Source of the DNA: Novosphingobium sp. Leaf2
Lineage (GTDB): Bacteria > Pseudomonadota > Alphaproteobacteria > Sphingomonadales > Sphingomonadaceae
Assembly (NCBI RefSeq): GCF_001421325.1
Contig: NZ_LMJY01000012.1
Span: 496,001-560,000 of the forward strand
DNA: 64,000 nucleotides
Direction of reading: 5' to 3'
Under the pieces are notes generated by a model, which worked only from the letters and a program-made list of their open reading frames with translations, had not been told where the DNA came from and did no database searches. A program made the position numbers and the translations under genes. Shown here in pieces: positions 1 to 8,964 of this stretch (positions are counted from its first letter, which is position 1; every line of letters begins with the position of its first letter).

Positions 1-87
1 GCAGGCAGCCGATCCGGCGATGCTGACGACTGTTGTGCATCCGAACGCTGTGAGACGGCTTGTCCGTTGAAATCCACGACGCATCAT
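1..87 (-). CDS. 5' end of an exported (possibly lipo-) protein, truncated by the window edge
   Basis: Reading the minus strand from tandem ATG codons (87-85 and 84-82) gives 29 codons that run off the left edge without a stop. A strong ribosome binding site (GGGAGG, on the complement of 90-98) lies just upstream. The peptide begins MMRRGFQRTSRL, followed by a hydrophobic stretch ending in SAAC, which looks like a signal peptide with a loose lipobox whose cysteine is the last complete codon. It follows the ABC transporter genes on the same strand, about 190 bases after the ATPase stop, so a substrate-binding protein or an outer membrane receptor would fit. The family cannot be told from 29 residues. 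Confidence 0.55.
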   Translation of the reverse strand, partial: MMRRGFQRTSRLTAFGCTTVVSIAGSAAC

Positions 88-278
88 GCCCCCTCCCGAT
101 CGGCTAGCTTGCCATACCAAGTTTACGTGCACCTTTGCCTAGACCTGCGCCGTGCTTCCGCGAAAATCGGCCTGCTCTGCACCCGAGGTCATGACTTGAA
201 CGGGCCGAGATGGAACATAACCGGAAAGGCCAATTACGGCCAATAGCTTGCCGCCCCGGCCACCCTGCATTTGCCCAC

Positions 279-1583
279 CTAAGCCGGATCGTCCAAGCTG
301 AACTGGTCGGCGTCTTCGTGATAGGCGAAGATTTCGGCGTAGCGGCCCCAGTGGGTGACGGCGGTGAGGGTCGCGCTGGCGTAATCGGGGGACATGTGGT
401 CCTCCAGCTCGTCGCGGAAACGGCGGGCCGGGGCGACGTGGCTGGGACGCTCGTCCAGAATGCGGCGAATGTGCTGGGCGAGCGGCACGTGCGCCAGCAG
501 CGCCTGCGCGAACAGGGCCTTGCGCTCGTCCACCGTGTGCTGCGCGAACTGGCGGGCGGCCGGGGTCAGCGCGATGTCAGCGCCCTTCAACTCGGCAAAG
601 CGCATAAGTTGCAGGGTTTCGGCAATGGGAAAAAGCTCGTCCACCTCCAGCTGCAGCTGGTCGGCAAGGTCGGCCATGCTGGCGCGGCCATCGAACGGCG
701 CGCCGTCCACCTCTTCGATCAGGCCCGCCAGCGCATTGGTGGAAACGACCGGCAGGACCATCGCGATTCCGGTGCCGGGAAACAGCCCCTCGTTGACCGG
801 ATTCGATGGCGCGCGCGCCGTCATGCGCGCATAAATGTCGTCCACCAGCGCGCGAAAGGCCGGGTCCAGGCGATCACGCGGCTGGGGCAGCTCCACCGTG
901 ATTTCGGCGGCTACCCGACCGGGGTTGGACGAAAACACCAGGATGCGGTCGCACATCAGCACCGCTTCCTCGATGTTGTGGGTGACGATCAGGATCGACT
1001 TGATCGGCATGCGCCCTTCGCACCACAAGTCCAGCAGGTCGGTGCGCAGCGTTTCCGCCGTCAGCACGTCCAGCGCCGAGAACGGCTCGTCCATAAGCAA
1101 CAGCGCGGGGTCAACCACGATGGCGCGGGCCAGCCCCACGCGCTGGCGCATCCCGCCCGACAGTTCCTTGGGATACGCGTTCTCGAACCCGTCCAGCCCG
1201 ATCAGGTCGATCGCCGCCAGCGCGCGGGTGCGGCGCTCCTCGACCGGCACGCGCTGTGCTTCGAGGCCCAGTTCCACGTTCTGCAGCACCGTGAGCCACG
1301 GGAACAGCGCGAAGGTCTGGAACACCATGCTGACGCTGGGGCGCTGGCCAGCAGCGTCGGCGATGAAGCGGATATCGCCCTCATCGGGGCGGAGCAGCCC
1401 GGCGATGGAGCGCAGGAGCGTGGACTTGCCCGAGCCCGAGCGTCCCAGCAGCCCGACGATCTCGTTTTCGCGCAAGGTCAGATCGACATTGTCGAGCACG
1501 AGCATCTGGCCCTGCCCCTTGCCGTAATGATGGCGCACGCCGGACAATTCCAGAAGCGTGCGGGTTGCTGCGTGGGTAGCCAT
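279..1583 (-). CDS. ABC transporter ATP-binding protein, nitrate/sulfonate type, with C-terminal AAA-associated domain
   Basis: 434 residues, longer than the usual 250-270 for NrtD/SsuB/TauB ATPases. The N-terminal ABC domain has Walker A (GLLGRSGSGKST), the signature LSGGMRQRVGLARA and Walker B LLLMDEPFSALD. The last ~150 residues are a separate acidic region of the kind found fused to these ATPases (AAA-associated C-terminal domain), probably regulatory. The ATG at 1583 is preferred over a TTG two codons upstream because AAAGGAG lies 9 bases before it. It lies 29 bases after the fused permease and forms an operon with it. The ATPase energises uptake of a small oxyanion or organosulfur/nitrogen compound; the substrate cannot be read from the sequence. 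Confidence 0.88.
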   Translation of the reverse strand: MATHAATRTLLELSGVRHHYGKGQGQMLVLDNVDLTLRENEIVGLLGRSGSGKSTLLRSIAGLLRPDEGDIRFIADAAGQRPSVSMVFQTFALFPWLTVLQNVELGLEAQRVPVEERRTRALAAIDLIGLDGFENAYPKELSGGMRQRVGLARAIVVDPALLLMDEPFSALDVLTAETLRTDLLDLWCEGRMPIKSILIVTHNIEEAVLMCDRILVFSSNPGRVAAEITVELPQPRDRLDPAFRALVDDIYARMTARAPSNPVNEGLFPGTGIAMVLPVVSTNALAGLIEEVDGAPFDGRASMADLADQLQLEVDELFPIAETLQLMRFAELKGADIALTPAARQFAQHTVDERKALFAQALLAHVPLAQHIRRILDERPSHVAPARRFRDELEDHMSPDYASATLTAVTHWGRYAEIFAYHEDADQFSLDDPA

Positions 1584-1612
1584 GAGCAAAGGCTCCTTTC
1601 AGGTCGGAAGGA

Positions 1613-3361
1613 TCAGGCGAGCCGCAGGCGGCGTTCGGCAAAGGCGTAAAGCGGCCGCCACAACAGGCGGTTGAAAGCGATGACGAAGATCGACATGACG
1701 GCGATGCCCAGCGCCACGCGGGGATAATCGCCCGCTGCAGTCGCCTTGGCGATGTAGCTGCCCAGCCCCGCTGCCTCCAGCCGCGCATTCCCCCATGATA
1801 CCGCTTCGGCCACGATGCTGGCGTTCCACGATCCGCCCGATGCGGTCAGCGCGCCGGTAACGTAATACGGGAAGACGCCGGGCAGCGCGACCTGGCGCCA
1901 CCATTGCCATCCCTTCACGCCGAACATGCCAGCCGCTTCCCGCAAGTCGGTGGGAATGGCGCTGGCGCCGGCGATTACGTTGAACAGGATATACCACTGG
2001 GTGCCCAGGATCATCAGCGGCGAAAGCCAGATGCCGGGGCTCAGCTTCCAGTGCACGATGGCGATCACTGCGAAAGGGAACAGGACGTTGGCTGGAAACG
2101 CCGCCAGAAATTGCGCGATCGGTTGCAGCCGCTCCGCCCATTTGGGGCGCAGGCCGATCCATACGCCGATCGGTACCCACACCAGACTGGCCAGTGCGAT
2201 CAGCACGATCACCCGCAGCATCGTCAACCCCGCCAGACCGAACGCGGTCACCGCATCGCCCGGCGTCAAGTGGCGGGAAACGTAGCCCACGATGGTCCAG
2301 GCCGCCCAAGCCAGCGCGGCGGCCACCGCTAGGCTCCAGAGCGCGTTGCCCAACGTGCCGGGGCCGCGATCGGCTTTTGCGGCCAGTCCGGCTGGGCGGC
2401 CTCGATCGAGCGTCAGCAGCAGCCGGCCCGCAGCCGTGAACGGCACCAGCAGCAGCGGCAGCAGGCGCGTGCGGCGAAACAGGTCGAACGCCCAGGAGCG
2501 TGGCCGTTCGGTGCTGGCGGTCTGCTCGAAACGAAAGCGATCGGCCCATGCCACCACCGGGCGAAATACCAGCTGATCGTACAACACGATCACCACCGCC
2601 ATAGCGCCGACCGCCCAGCCGATGGCGACGAAATCCTCACGCGCGATCGCCAGCGCCAGCCACGAGCCGATGCCCGGCAGCGTCACCGTGGTGTTGCCCA
2701 CCGTGATCGCTTCTGACGCGACGACGAAGAACCAGCCGCCCGACATCGACATCATCATGTTCCACACCAGCGCGGGGGTGGCGAACGGCAGGTCCAGCCG
2801 CAGGAAGCGGCGCACCGGTGAAAGACCAAAGCCGCGCGACACTTCGTCCAGGTCCGACGGGACCGAGCGCAGCGACTGGTAGAAGCTGAACGCCATGTTC
2901 CATGCCTGGCTGGTGAAGATGGCGAACACCGCCGCCAGTTCCACGCCCAGGATGCGTCCGGGAAACAGGCCCATGAAGAACGTGACGGTGAAGGTCAGAA
3001 AGCCCAGGATCGGCACGGATTGCAGGATGTCGAGCGCGGGCACGATGATCTGGCCGGCCCGCTTGCTGCGCGCGGCCAACGTGGCGACCACCAGCGTGAA
3101 GGCGAGCGAGGCGAACAGCGCGGCGAACATGCGCAGCGTGGTGCGCAGCGCGTAATACGGCAGCATCGCCGGATCGAGCGTCACCGCCTCCACCCGCAGG
3201 CGTGACAGCGGCTCCGCCATCCCCTCCGCGCCGCGCACGACCAGCATCGCCAGCCCCGCCAACAGCACGAAGGCAATAGCGTCGGCCCGGTTGGGAGCGG
3301 TAAGGCGCAGCATGCGTGAAAAAGGCCGCATGCCCCGCGAGATCGGGATCATTTTTTGCAC
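1613..3361 (-). CDS. ABC transporter permease, two fused BPD_transp_1 domains
   Basis: 582 residues containing two tandem copies of the binding-protein-dependent permease fold, each preceded by a leader helix. Copy one is roughly residues 20-260 and copy two roughly 300-575. Each copy has an EAA-like cytoplasmic loop: DLDEVSRGFGLSP in the first and DLREAAGMFGVKGWQ in the second. Normal NrtB/SsuC permeases are ~270 residues and homodimerise; this one supplies both halves in one chain. The GTG at 3361 is chosen because AAGGTGAG sits at good spacing; an internal ATG at 3352 is the alternative. It is the first gene of the transporter operon and is followed by the ATPase. Confidence 0.87.
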   Translation of the reverse strand: MQKMIPISRGMRPFSRMLRLTAPNRADAIAFVLLAGLAMLVVRGAEGMAEPLSRLRVEAVTLDPAMLPYYALRTTLRMFAALFASLAFTLVVATLAARSKRAGQIIVPALDILQSVPILGFLTFTVTFFMGLFPGRILGVELAAVFAIFTSQAWNMAFSFYQSLRSVPSDLDEVSRGFGLSPVRRFLRLDLPFATPALVWNMMMSMSGGWFFVVASEAITVGNTTVTLPGIGSWLALAIAREDFVAIGWAVGAMAVVIVLYDQLVFRPVVAWADRFRFEQTASTERPRSWAFDLFRRTRLLPLLLVPFTAAGRLLLTLDRGRPAGLAAKADRGPGTLGNALWSLAVAAALAWAAWTIVGYVSRHLTPGDAVTAFGLAGLTMLRVIVLIALASLVWVPIGVWIGLRPKWAERLQPIAQFLAAFPANVLFPFAVIAIVHWKLSPGIWLSPLMILGTQWYILFNVIAGASAIPTDLREAAGMFGVKGWQWWRQVALPGVFPYYVTGALTASGGSWNASIVAEAVSWGNARLEAAGLGSYIAKATAAGDYPRVALGIAVMSIFVIAFNRLLWRPLYAFAERRLRLA

Positions 3362-3621
3362 GTCTCACCTTAACGCAGCGCCATCGGCAACCACTGTGAG
3401 ACAAGACCGCCGGGGATCAGGCTCGGCGCGTGGCCGCCAATGACTGGGACAATCGACTACTGTCGCTTGGCATTGATTGTGGGCTTTCCTGGCTGCCGCA
3501 CCCGGTGCGGACGGGCGGGCCGATGCCCCCCACGCCATGCGATGTCAACGCGCAGCGGAAGGGCGATACCAATGTATCGTGGTATGGGTCTGACGGATTT
3601 GCGAAGACGTGCCCCGTATTT
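3362..3621. other. Intergenic region upstream of the ABC importer operon
   Basis: 260 bases between the response regulator stop and the permease start. It should hold the promoter of the ABC importer, and any terminator of the two-component operon. I see no gene, RNA or convincing inverted repeat in it. The sequence at 3569-3585 (ATACCAATGTATCGTGG) is locally AT-richer than its surroundings, but I cannot assign a promoter. Confidence 0.4.
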
Positions 3622-4293
3622 TTACCGGACCGGCGCATCCTCAAGCGCGGGCACGTCCTCGATCTGCGCGGCGATGGAATCGTACATGCGCACCAGTTGC
3701 GGCAGCGAGGTGGCGCCCATCTTGAGCATCACCTGGCGGCGGCGCACCTTGACGGTGATCTCGCTGACCTCAAGGAACCCTGCCACCTGCTTGTTGAGCA
3801 GCCCCTTCACCACCAGCGCCATCACGGCCCGTTCACCTGCGTTAAGGGTGCTATAGCGCGCCAGTAACGCCGCGATTTCGCATTCGAACGCGCGCCGCAG
3901 CCGATCGCGACCGATGCCGTCGTGAATTGCATCCAGCAGCGCCTGATCGTCGAACGGCTTGGTCAGAAACTCGACCGCCCCGTCCTTCATCGCGCGCACC
4001 GACATCGGCACGTCCCCGTGCCCGGTGATGAAGATTACCGGCAGACCGATGCCCAGGCCCGTCATCTCGCGCTGGAAATCGAGCCCGCTCTGGCCCGGCA
4101 TGCGAACGTCGAGCACCAGGCAGCCCGGTGCCTCGGGCTCATCGCTATCTAGAAAGGCCTGGGTCGAGGGGTAGGATCGCGCCTCCAGCCCGACCGATGC
4201 CAGCAGGTCTTCCACCGCAGCACGCACGGATGCGTCGTCATCGATGATCCGCACGACGGGGGGCACTTCGTGAGATTCGGTTTCGTCGGTCAT
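3622..4293 (-). CDS. FixJ/NodW-type response regulator
   Basis: 223 residues. The receiver domain (residues ~12-130) has the acidic pair in RIIDDD, the phospho-acceptor Asp62 in CLVLDVRMPG and the KPF motif. The C-terminal LuxR/FixJ helix-turn-helix (~150-210) contains EITVKVRRRQVMLKMGA. The ATG at 4293 is chosen because it overlaps the kinase stop as ATGA; the open frame extends 34 codons further upstream only into kinase coding sequence. It is the cognate partner of the upstream kinase and presumably activates transcription when phosphorylated. Targets are unknown; the co-transcribed DUF1501/DUF1800 genes or the neighbouring ABC importer are candidates. Confidence 0.9.
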   Translation of the reverse strand: MTDETESHEVPPVVRIIDDDASVRAAVEDLLASVGLEARSYPSTQAFLDSDEPEAPGCLVLDVRMPGQSGLDFQREMTGLGIGLPVIFITGHGDVPMSVRAMKDGAVEFLTKPFDDQALLDAIHDGIGRDRLRRAFECEIAALLARYSTLNAGERAVMALVVKGLLNKQVAGFLEVSEITVKVRRRQVMLKMGATSLPQLVRMYDSIAAQIEDVPALEDAPVR

Positions 4294-5411
4294 GATTTCG
4301 CTCGCACAGGTAGACTGACAGTGACTTCCAATCCGCACGGCTCCGGCAGCGCCACGTTCATCGCGCCGCCGTGCGCCTCGACAATCGTCCGGCAAATCGC
4401 CAGACCCATGCCGGTGCCGCCGTCTTTGGTGGTCCAGAAGGCATCGAACAGCAGGGGAAGATCCTGCTCTGGAACACCTATGCCTTCATCCTTTACGCGC
4501 AGATGAACCATGCCACGCGCAACCCCCGTAGACAGCGTAATCACGCGCCGCGCGGGCGGGAGGCCAGCGCTGGCTTCGATCGCGTTGAGGATCAGGTTGC
4601 CCAGCACTTGCTGCAACTGGATACGGTCGCCCAGGATCATCGGCAGATCGGGCGCAAGGTCGGTGCGCACCACCGTGCCGTGGCGCGCCATTTCCCCCTG
4701 CGCGAGCGCAAGCGCATCCAGCACGACAGCGTTCAGCGCCGTTTTCGTCTTGCGCGGTCCCTTGCCCCGCACCTGCTGGCGTATCCGCCCGACGATGCCG
4801 CTGGCCCGGTTCGCATCCTCGACGATGCGGGTTGCCGCCAGCCGTGCGCGATCCAGATTGGGCGGATCGGCGCCCAGCCACCGCAGGCACGCATTACCGC
4901 TGGTGGCGATGGCGGACAGCGGCTGGTTCACTTCATGGGCGATGGACGCCGCAAGCTCGCCCAGGCTGTTTACGCGCGCGATGCGTATCAACTGCGCACG
5001 CGTTTCGTATGCGGCGCTTTCAGCGGAGACCACTCTGAGCGCCAGCCACGTGGTGATGGCGATCGCGGCGATGCTGATGCCCGAATTGATCACGCCGGCT
5101 TCTTGCGATCCCGTGCGCGTCAGCGTTGCGCTGAAAACCGTCAGGACCATGCACACGACGGCAAGCCGGATGACTTCGCGACGGCTGAACATGCCCACCG
5201 CGATAAGAATCACCATGATGTAGAACACCGGGGTCGCTATTTCGAGATCGGTGCCCGTGTCGATAGCGAAAACGATTGCCGTAAGCACAGTCACGATGGC
5301 GACCTTGCCGATCCGGCCACGGCGCAGGGCGGCAAAGACCCGTCTGGCGCGCGCCGCCTTGGCTGATTTGCGCTGGGTCACGATGTGCAAAGCCGCCAGA
5401 CCAAAAGTCAC
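4290..5411 (-). CDS. Membrane sensor histidine kinase (FixL/NodV-like transmitter)
   Basis: 373 residues from a GTG at 5411 that overlaps the DUF1501 stop as GTGA. Longer in-frame starts would lie entirely inside the DUF1501 gene. There are four predicted membrane helices (about 35-50, 60-74, 82-97, 108-128) with very short periplasmic loops and no PAS domain. The H-box is SIAHEVNQPLSAI with the phospho-accepting His159. The ATPase domain shows the N-box NLILNAIEAS, G1 DEGIGVPEQD and G2 GGTGMGLAICRTIVEAHGG. It is translationally coupled to the response regulator and presumably senses a membrane or redox signal; the ligand cannot be inferred. Confidence 0.9.
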   Translation of the reverse strand: MTFGLAALHIVTQRKSAKAARARRVFAALRRGRIGKVAIVTVLTAIVFAIDTGTDLEIATPVFYIMVILIAVGMFSRREVIRLAVVCMVLTVFSATLTRTGSQEAGVINSGISIAAIAITTWLALRVVSAESAAYETRAQLIRIARVNSLGELAASIAHEVNQPLSAIATSGNACLRWLGADPPNLDRARLAATRIVEDANRASGIVGRIRQQVRGKGPRKTKTALNAVVLDALALAQGEMARHGTVVRTDLAPDLPMILGDRIQLQQVLGNLILNAIEASAGLPPARRVITLSTGVARGMVHLRVKDEGIGVPEQDLPLLFDAFWTTKDGGTGMGLAICRTIVEAHGGAMNVALPEPCGLEVTVSLPVRAKS

Positions 5412-6610
5412 ACCAGTTCCAGCCCGACCGGCGGCGCACCGGGAAACACGTTTGCAAGCCGGTCGGCGCCAAGCCCGAACTGGGCCTGCACAACCCCGCC
5501 GATAAGGCCGCGATAATCCGTGAGGACCGGCAGGTCGCGGTTCTGGTTCAGCTTTTGGGCCGACAGGCGCACCTGCGGGCCTGCCATGCGGCCCCCGCGC
5601 ACGTTCCCGCCCATCACCCAATACACGCTGCCGTGCCCGTGATCGGTACCCTTGTCCCCGTTCTCGCGGAACGTGCGGCCAAATTCGGAGACGACGATCA
5701 CCGTCGTGTCGCGCCACGCCGCGGGGCCGATTTCCTCCACGAAGCCGGCAAGGCCGCGCCCCAGCTCGCCGATGCGGCCCGCAAGATAGCCTTGCGCCCC
5801 GCCCTGATTGACATGGGTGTCCCATCCCCCCACGTCCACGAAGGCGAGATTGTAATGATCGCGCATCAAGGTGCCGATGCGCCGGGCAGACAGTTCAAAG
5901 CCCTTGGCTGTCACCGCGCCGCGGCTTGCCTGCGTCATCTCGTCGGCCAACGATTTGAAAACGGTTTCGCGAGTCGCAAACCCTTGCGCCACCGATTGCG
6001 ACAACCGGGCATCGCGGCCTTCGTACATCGCCTGGATCAGCTTTGCGGAATGGGGATCGATCGAGGATTTAAGCGTGCCAGTCAGCGCGATGTTAGGGAT
6101 CGCCTGCCGCGTCGACCCTTGGAAACACAGCGGCACCTGATCCGAAAAGGCGATCGGCTGATCAGACCCCAGCGCTTGGGACAGGCGCGCCATGAACCCG
6201 GACCGGAAATCGCGCTGTCCGCCGATCGGCTGGCCCAGTTCGATGGTGTCCTGCGTTTCGAAATGGCTGCGGGTCATGTCGTCCGTGCCGGCAAACGGCA
6301 CGAAGGCGATCTGCCGGGCCTTCCACAAGGGATAGATGCTGTCCTTGAGCGCGGGGTGCAAACCCCAGTCCCCCTCCAGTGGCAGCGCGGCGTTCGGGTT
6401 CGCCGGATCGGGCTTTGCCAGCCCGATCGTCGGACGCGCTTCGTGATAGAAGTCGGCGCCCACCGGGGCGACGATGTTCGCCGCATCGTACGCGCCGCGC
6501 AGGAACACCACCAGCAGCCGCGCGCTCGCAGCGGGGGCCGCAAAGGCGCGCCCGGCGATCACCATCGGGGCCATGGCGGCGGCAGCTTTCAGCAGATCTC
6601 GACGGTCCAC
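5408..6610 (-). CDS. DUF1501 family protein with Tat-type signal
   Basis: 400 residues. The N-terminus MDRRDLLKAAAAMAP is a twin-arginine type signal, so the protein is probably exported folded. DUF1501 proteins belong to the alkaline phosphatase/sulfatase-like superfamily. Characteristic segments include LLVVFLRGAYDAANIVAP, NLAFVDVGGWDTH and TVIVVSEFGRTFREN. They almost always sit beside a DUF1800 gene, as here (12 bases downstream of it). The start is GTG with AGAGG four bases upstream. No enzymatic activity has been firmly assigned to the family as far as I know. Its 3' end overlaps the histidine kinase, which puts the pair in the same transcript as a two-component system. Confidence 0.88.
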   Translation of the reverse strand: MDRRDLLKAAAAMAPMVIAGRAFAAPAASARLLVVFLRGAYDAANIVAPVGADFYHEARPTIGLAKPDPANPNAALPLEGDWGLHPALKDSIYPLWKARQIAFVPFAGTDDMTRSHFETQDTIELGQPIGGQRDFRSGFMARLSQALGSDQPIAFSDQVPLCFQGSTRQAIPNIALTGTLKSSIDPHSAKLIQAMYEGRDARLSQSVAQGFATRETVFKSLADEMTQASRGAVTAKGFELSARRIGTLMRDHYNLAFVDVGGWDTHVNQGGAQGYLAGRIGELGRGLAGFVEEIGPAAWRDTTVIVVSEFGRTFRENGDKGTDHGHGSVYWVMGGNVRGGRMAGPQVRLSAQKLNQNRDLPVLTDYRGLIGGVVQAQFGLGADRLANVFPGAPPVGLELV

Positions 6611-6622
6611 GATACCTCTCCT

Positions 6623-8158
6623 TCAGCGATGCATGAATTCCGGGGACGACAAATAAAGCGTGTTCCACTCCTGCGGGGTTTTCGCCTGCGCCAGCACATG
6701 GGCGGTCGCCGGGCTCAACTGCTGCTGCAAAGACCCGAAAAACAGCGCGCTTTGAATCTGCGGAAACGCGGGCTGCTCCGGCATCTCAGGGTCGCGCGGC
6801 TTGAACAGGCCTGCCGAGCCGCTGCCAACGGATTGCGCAATTTCGAACCGCGTTTCCATCTGGCCGGGGCCCGACCATGCCGCCGGCGCCAAGGCATATC
6901 CGTCAGGCGTTTCGTGATTGTACAACCCCTCGCCCATGCGTTTGAGCCAGTTCGCCAGCGGATCGGTGTTGACGATCACGCGGTCGCCATAGGCCAGCCG
7001 CACCGCCGATACCGCGTAATGCACCGGGTCCTTGAAGGCCTTGCCCAGGGACGCCTTGAACTCTGCCGAGCGGAACAGCGTGCGCAGCACGGCGGCAATA
7101 TCGCCGTCGCTGTGGCAAAAGGTGGTCGCCATCTTGTCCACCAGTGCGGGCGGCGGCGTATCGCCGATGAAATAGGCGGCGATCTTTTCGGATACGTGGT
7201 GCGCGGTGGCGGGCGATGCGGCGATCAGGTCCAGCGCCTGCTCAACCTCGTCGAAACCGCTGCCCTTGATGGTGTGGCCCAAGAACGTCTTGGTACCGAA
7301 ATCATGGCGGGCCGGATTGAATTCGAACAGGCCCGCGCGGATATACAGCGGCTGCAACTGCGGCTTCATCTTCGGCGCATCGGGCTTGATGTCCACCCCC
7401 ACCCCGGTCAGGATGCGCGCGAGTTCCTGCACATCCTTCTGGGTATAGCCGGAACCCACCCCCATGGTGTGAAGCTCCATGATCTCGCGCGCGTAATTCT
7501 CGTTGATGCGGTTGGCGGCGTTCTGGTCATTATCCAGATAGCGCAGCATCGCGGGGTGGCGCAGCGTGGCCTCCAGCAGATCGCGAAAGCGGCCCAGCGC
7601 GTGCGGCCGGATGGCCTGATCCTCGTAATCGCCCACCATCGCGCGAATGTCGCGCTTTTGCGCGTGGACGTTGAAGTGGTTGAACCAGAACCACGTCATC
7701 TGTTCACGCAAGCCGTCTGGCGCGTAAAGATCGCGCAGCAGCGAACGCGATTGCGCTTCCCGGTCCAGATCCGCCAAGGCCTTGAAATATGCCGTATGCG
7801 CTGCCTTTTTCGCCTCGGGATCGATGAGCGCCTTGGCCGCGCGGTTTTGCGCATCCACTTCCACTACCAGTTGCGCCATCGGTTCGCGGGTGATGCGCAT
7901 GGCATCCACTTGCGCCTGCGCCGCCGGGGGCAATGCTGCAGTCTCGGCGCGCAACTGCTGTTCGACGAACCGCGATGCGCCGCCTGCCGCAAGATCGCGC
8001 ACGCCCTGCGCATTCACGCCCCAGGTCATCCGATCAAGCAACTGGATGTCCGCGGCGGACGGGTCAGCGCGGGCCGGCGCTGCGGTCAGCACCGAGCAGA
8101 GCACCAGCGCTACCCCGCCGTGCCGTAAAACAGAAGGTAAGCTGGCAATCATGACCAT
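6623..8158 (-). CDS. DUF1800 family secreted protein
   Basis: 511 residues with a Sec signal peptide (MVMIASLPSVLRHGGVALVL... cleaved near APARA). The mature part carries DUF1800 hallmarks: LLDRMTWG near the N-terminus, the MTWFWFNHFNV segment, and NENYAREIMELHTMGVG followed by YTQKDVQELARILTG. It is first in an apparent four-gene operon with DUF1501, kinase and response regulator. The ATG at 8158 has GAGG seven bases upstream; the ATG at 8152 is an alternative. The function is unknown; an extracytoplasmic role with DUF1501 is inferred from conserved pairing. Confidence 0.88.
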   Translation of the reverse strand: MVMIASLPSVLRHGGVALVLCSVLTAAPARADPSAADIQLLDRMTWGVNAQGVRDLAAGGASRFVEQQLRAETAALPPAAQAQVDAMRITREPMAQLVVEVDAQNRAAKALIDPEAKKAAHTAYFKALADLDREAQSRSLLRDLYAPDGLREQMTWFWFNHFNVHAQKRDIRAMVGDYEDQAIRPHALGRFRDLLEATLRHPAMLRYLDNDQNAANRINENYAREIMELHTMGVGSGYTQKDVQELARILTGVGVDIKPDAPKMKPQLQPLYIRAGLFEFNPARHDFGTKTFLGHTIKGSGFDEVEQALDLIAASPATAHHVSEKIAAYFIGDTPPPALVDKMATTFCHSDGDIAAVLRTLFRSAEFKASLGKAFKDPVHYAVSAVRLAYGDRVIVNTDPLANWLKRMGEGLYNHETPDGYALAPAAWSGPGQMETRFEIAQSVGSGSAGLFKPRDPEMPEQPAFPQIQSALFFGSLQQQLSPATAHVLAQAKTPQEWNTLYLSSPEFMHR

Positions 8159-8256
8159 GTGTCCGCCTCGCCGGACGTGTCGTCCAATATGGCGAAAGTA
8201 TCCCGGGTCAGATTAACCGTCGAGAAATGGTGGACACGCAGATGTCCCCGCTCAAC

Positions 8257-8883
8257 TCAGCCCCCGATGATGACGTCGGGTGTGTGCGGAGACCACGGCG
8301 GCACGCGCAGCATGATCGCACCAAACAACCCCGATGCCAGGTAGGCCGAAAGCCACGCCTTGAGCCTGGGCAGCGGCTCGGCGTCAAACCAGCCCCGGTC
8401 CACGGCAGCGAACTGACGCACGAACGGGATGATCGCCGCGTCGATAAGGCCGCGCTCGTTACCGCCCAAATAGGCGCTGGCGCATAGCGTATGTTCCAGT
8501 CGCTGCAGAAAGTTCAGCCCGGCATCGCGGTGCGCGGCTGCGTCCACGCCGTGGCGGTCGGGATATTTGTAGCGGTCAAGGCCGTGCTTGAACGGGCCGT
8601 CGTTGTCGGCGATCAGCGCCGGATCGTCGCGATCCAGCCAGCGTTCCGGATCGTGCTGCGCCAACGCATGGCGCATGATGTCGATGCTCTGATCAATCAC
8701 GCGCCCATCGGGCAGCACCAGCACCGGCACGGTGCCCTTGGGCGAGGCCGCCAGCATCGCCTCTGGCTTGGCCGAAAGCTTCACCTCGCGCAATTCATAC
8801 CGCTTGCCGCTGATCGCCAACGCCAGCCTGGCCCGCATGGCATACGGGCAGCGGCGAAAACTGTAGAGGATCGGCAGCGGCAC
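8257..8883 (-). CDS. Glutathione S-transferase family protein
   Basis: 208 residues from GTG 8883 (AAAGG eight bases upstream). A TTG start 20 codons earlier is possible but would give an atypical N-terminal extension. The thioredoxin-fold N-terminal domain (PILYSFRRCPYAMRARLAL) has a CPYA motif, as in omega-class and glutaredoxin-like GSTs, and a cis-proline region KGTVPVLVL. The all-helical C-terminal domain follows. It lies 81 bases after the VOC gene at the end of the phhA-hpd operon, suggesting a role in aromatic amino acid catabolism or its by-products. It lacks the usual serine motif of maleylacetoacetate isomerase, so I do not call it MaiA. Confidence 0.8.
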   Translation of the reverse strand: MPLPILYSFRRCPYAMRARLALAISGKRYELREVKLSAKPEAMLAASPKGTVPVLVLPDGRVIDQSIDIMRHALAQHDPERWLDRDDPALIADNDGPFKHGLDRYKYPDRHGVDAAAHRDAGLNFLQRLEHTLCASAYLGGNERGLIDAAIIPFVRQFAAVDRGWFDAEPLPRLKAWLSAYLASGLFGAIMLRVPPWSPHTPDVIIGG

Positions 8884-8964
8884 GAAAAAGGCCTTTACGT
8901 CAGGAAGCTGCCGCCGCGTGCCATTGCGCTGCCTGACGCGCAAGAGCGCAAGGCCCTGCGCGCG

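Noticed and set aside
5555-8128. An 857-codon plus-strand open frame opposite DUF1501 and DUF1800
   Set aside because: Spans two well-supported genes and the gap between them, is Arg/His/Gln-rich and has no recognisable fold.
8257-8883. The GST as maleylacetoacetate isomerase
   Set aside because: It has a CPYA motif instead of the serine-containing active site typical of that enzyme, so the assignment is not supported.
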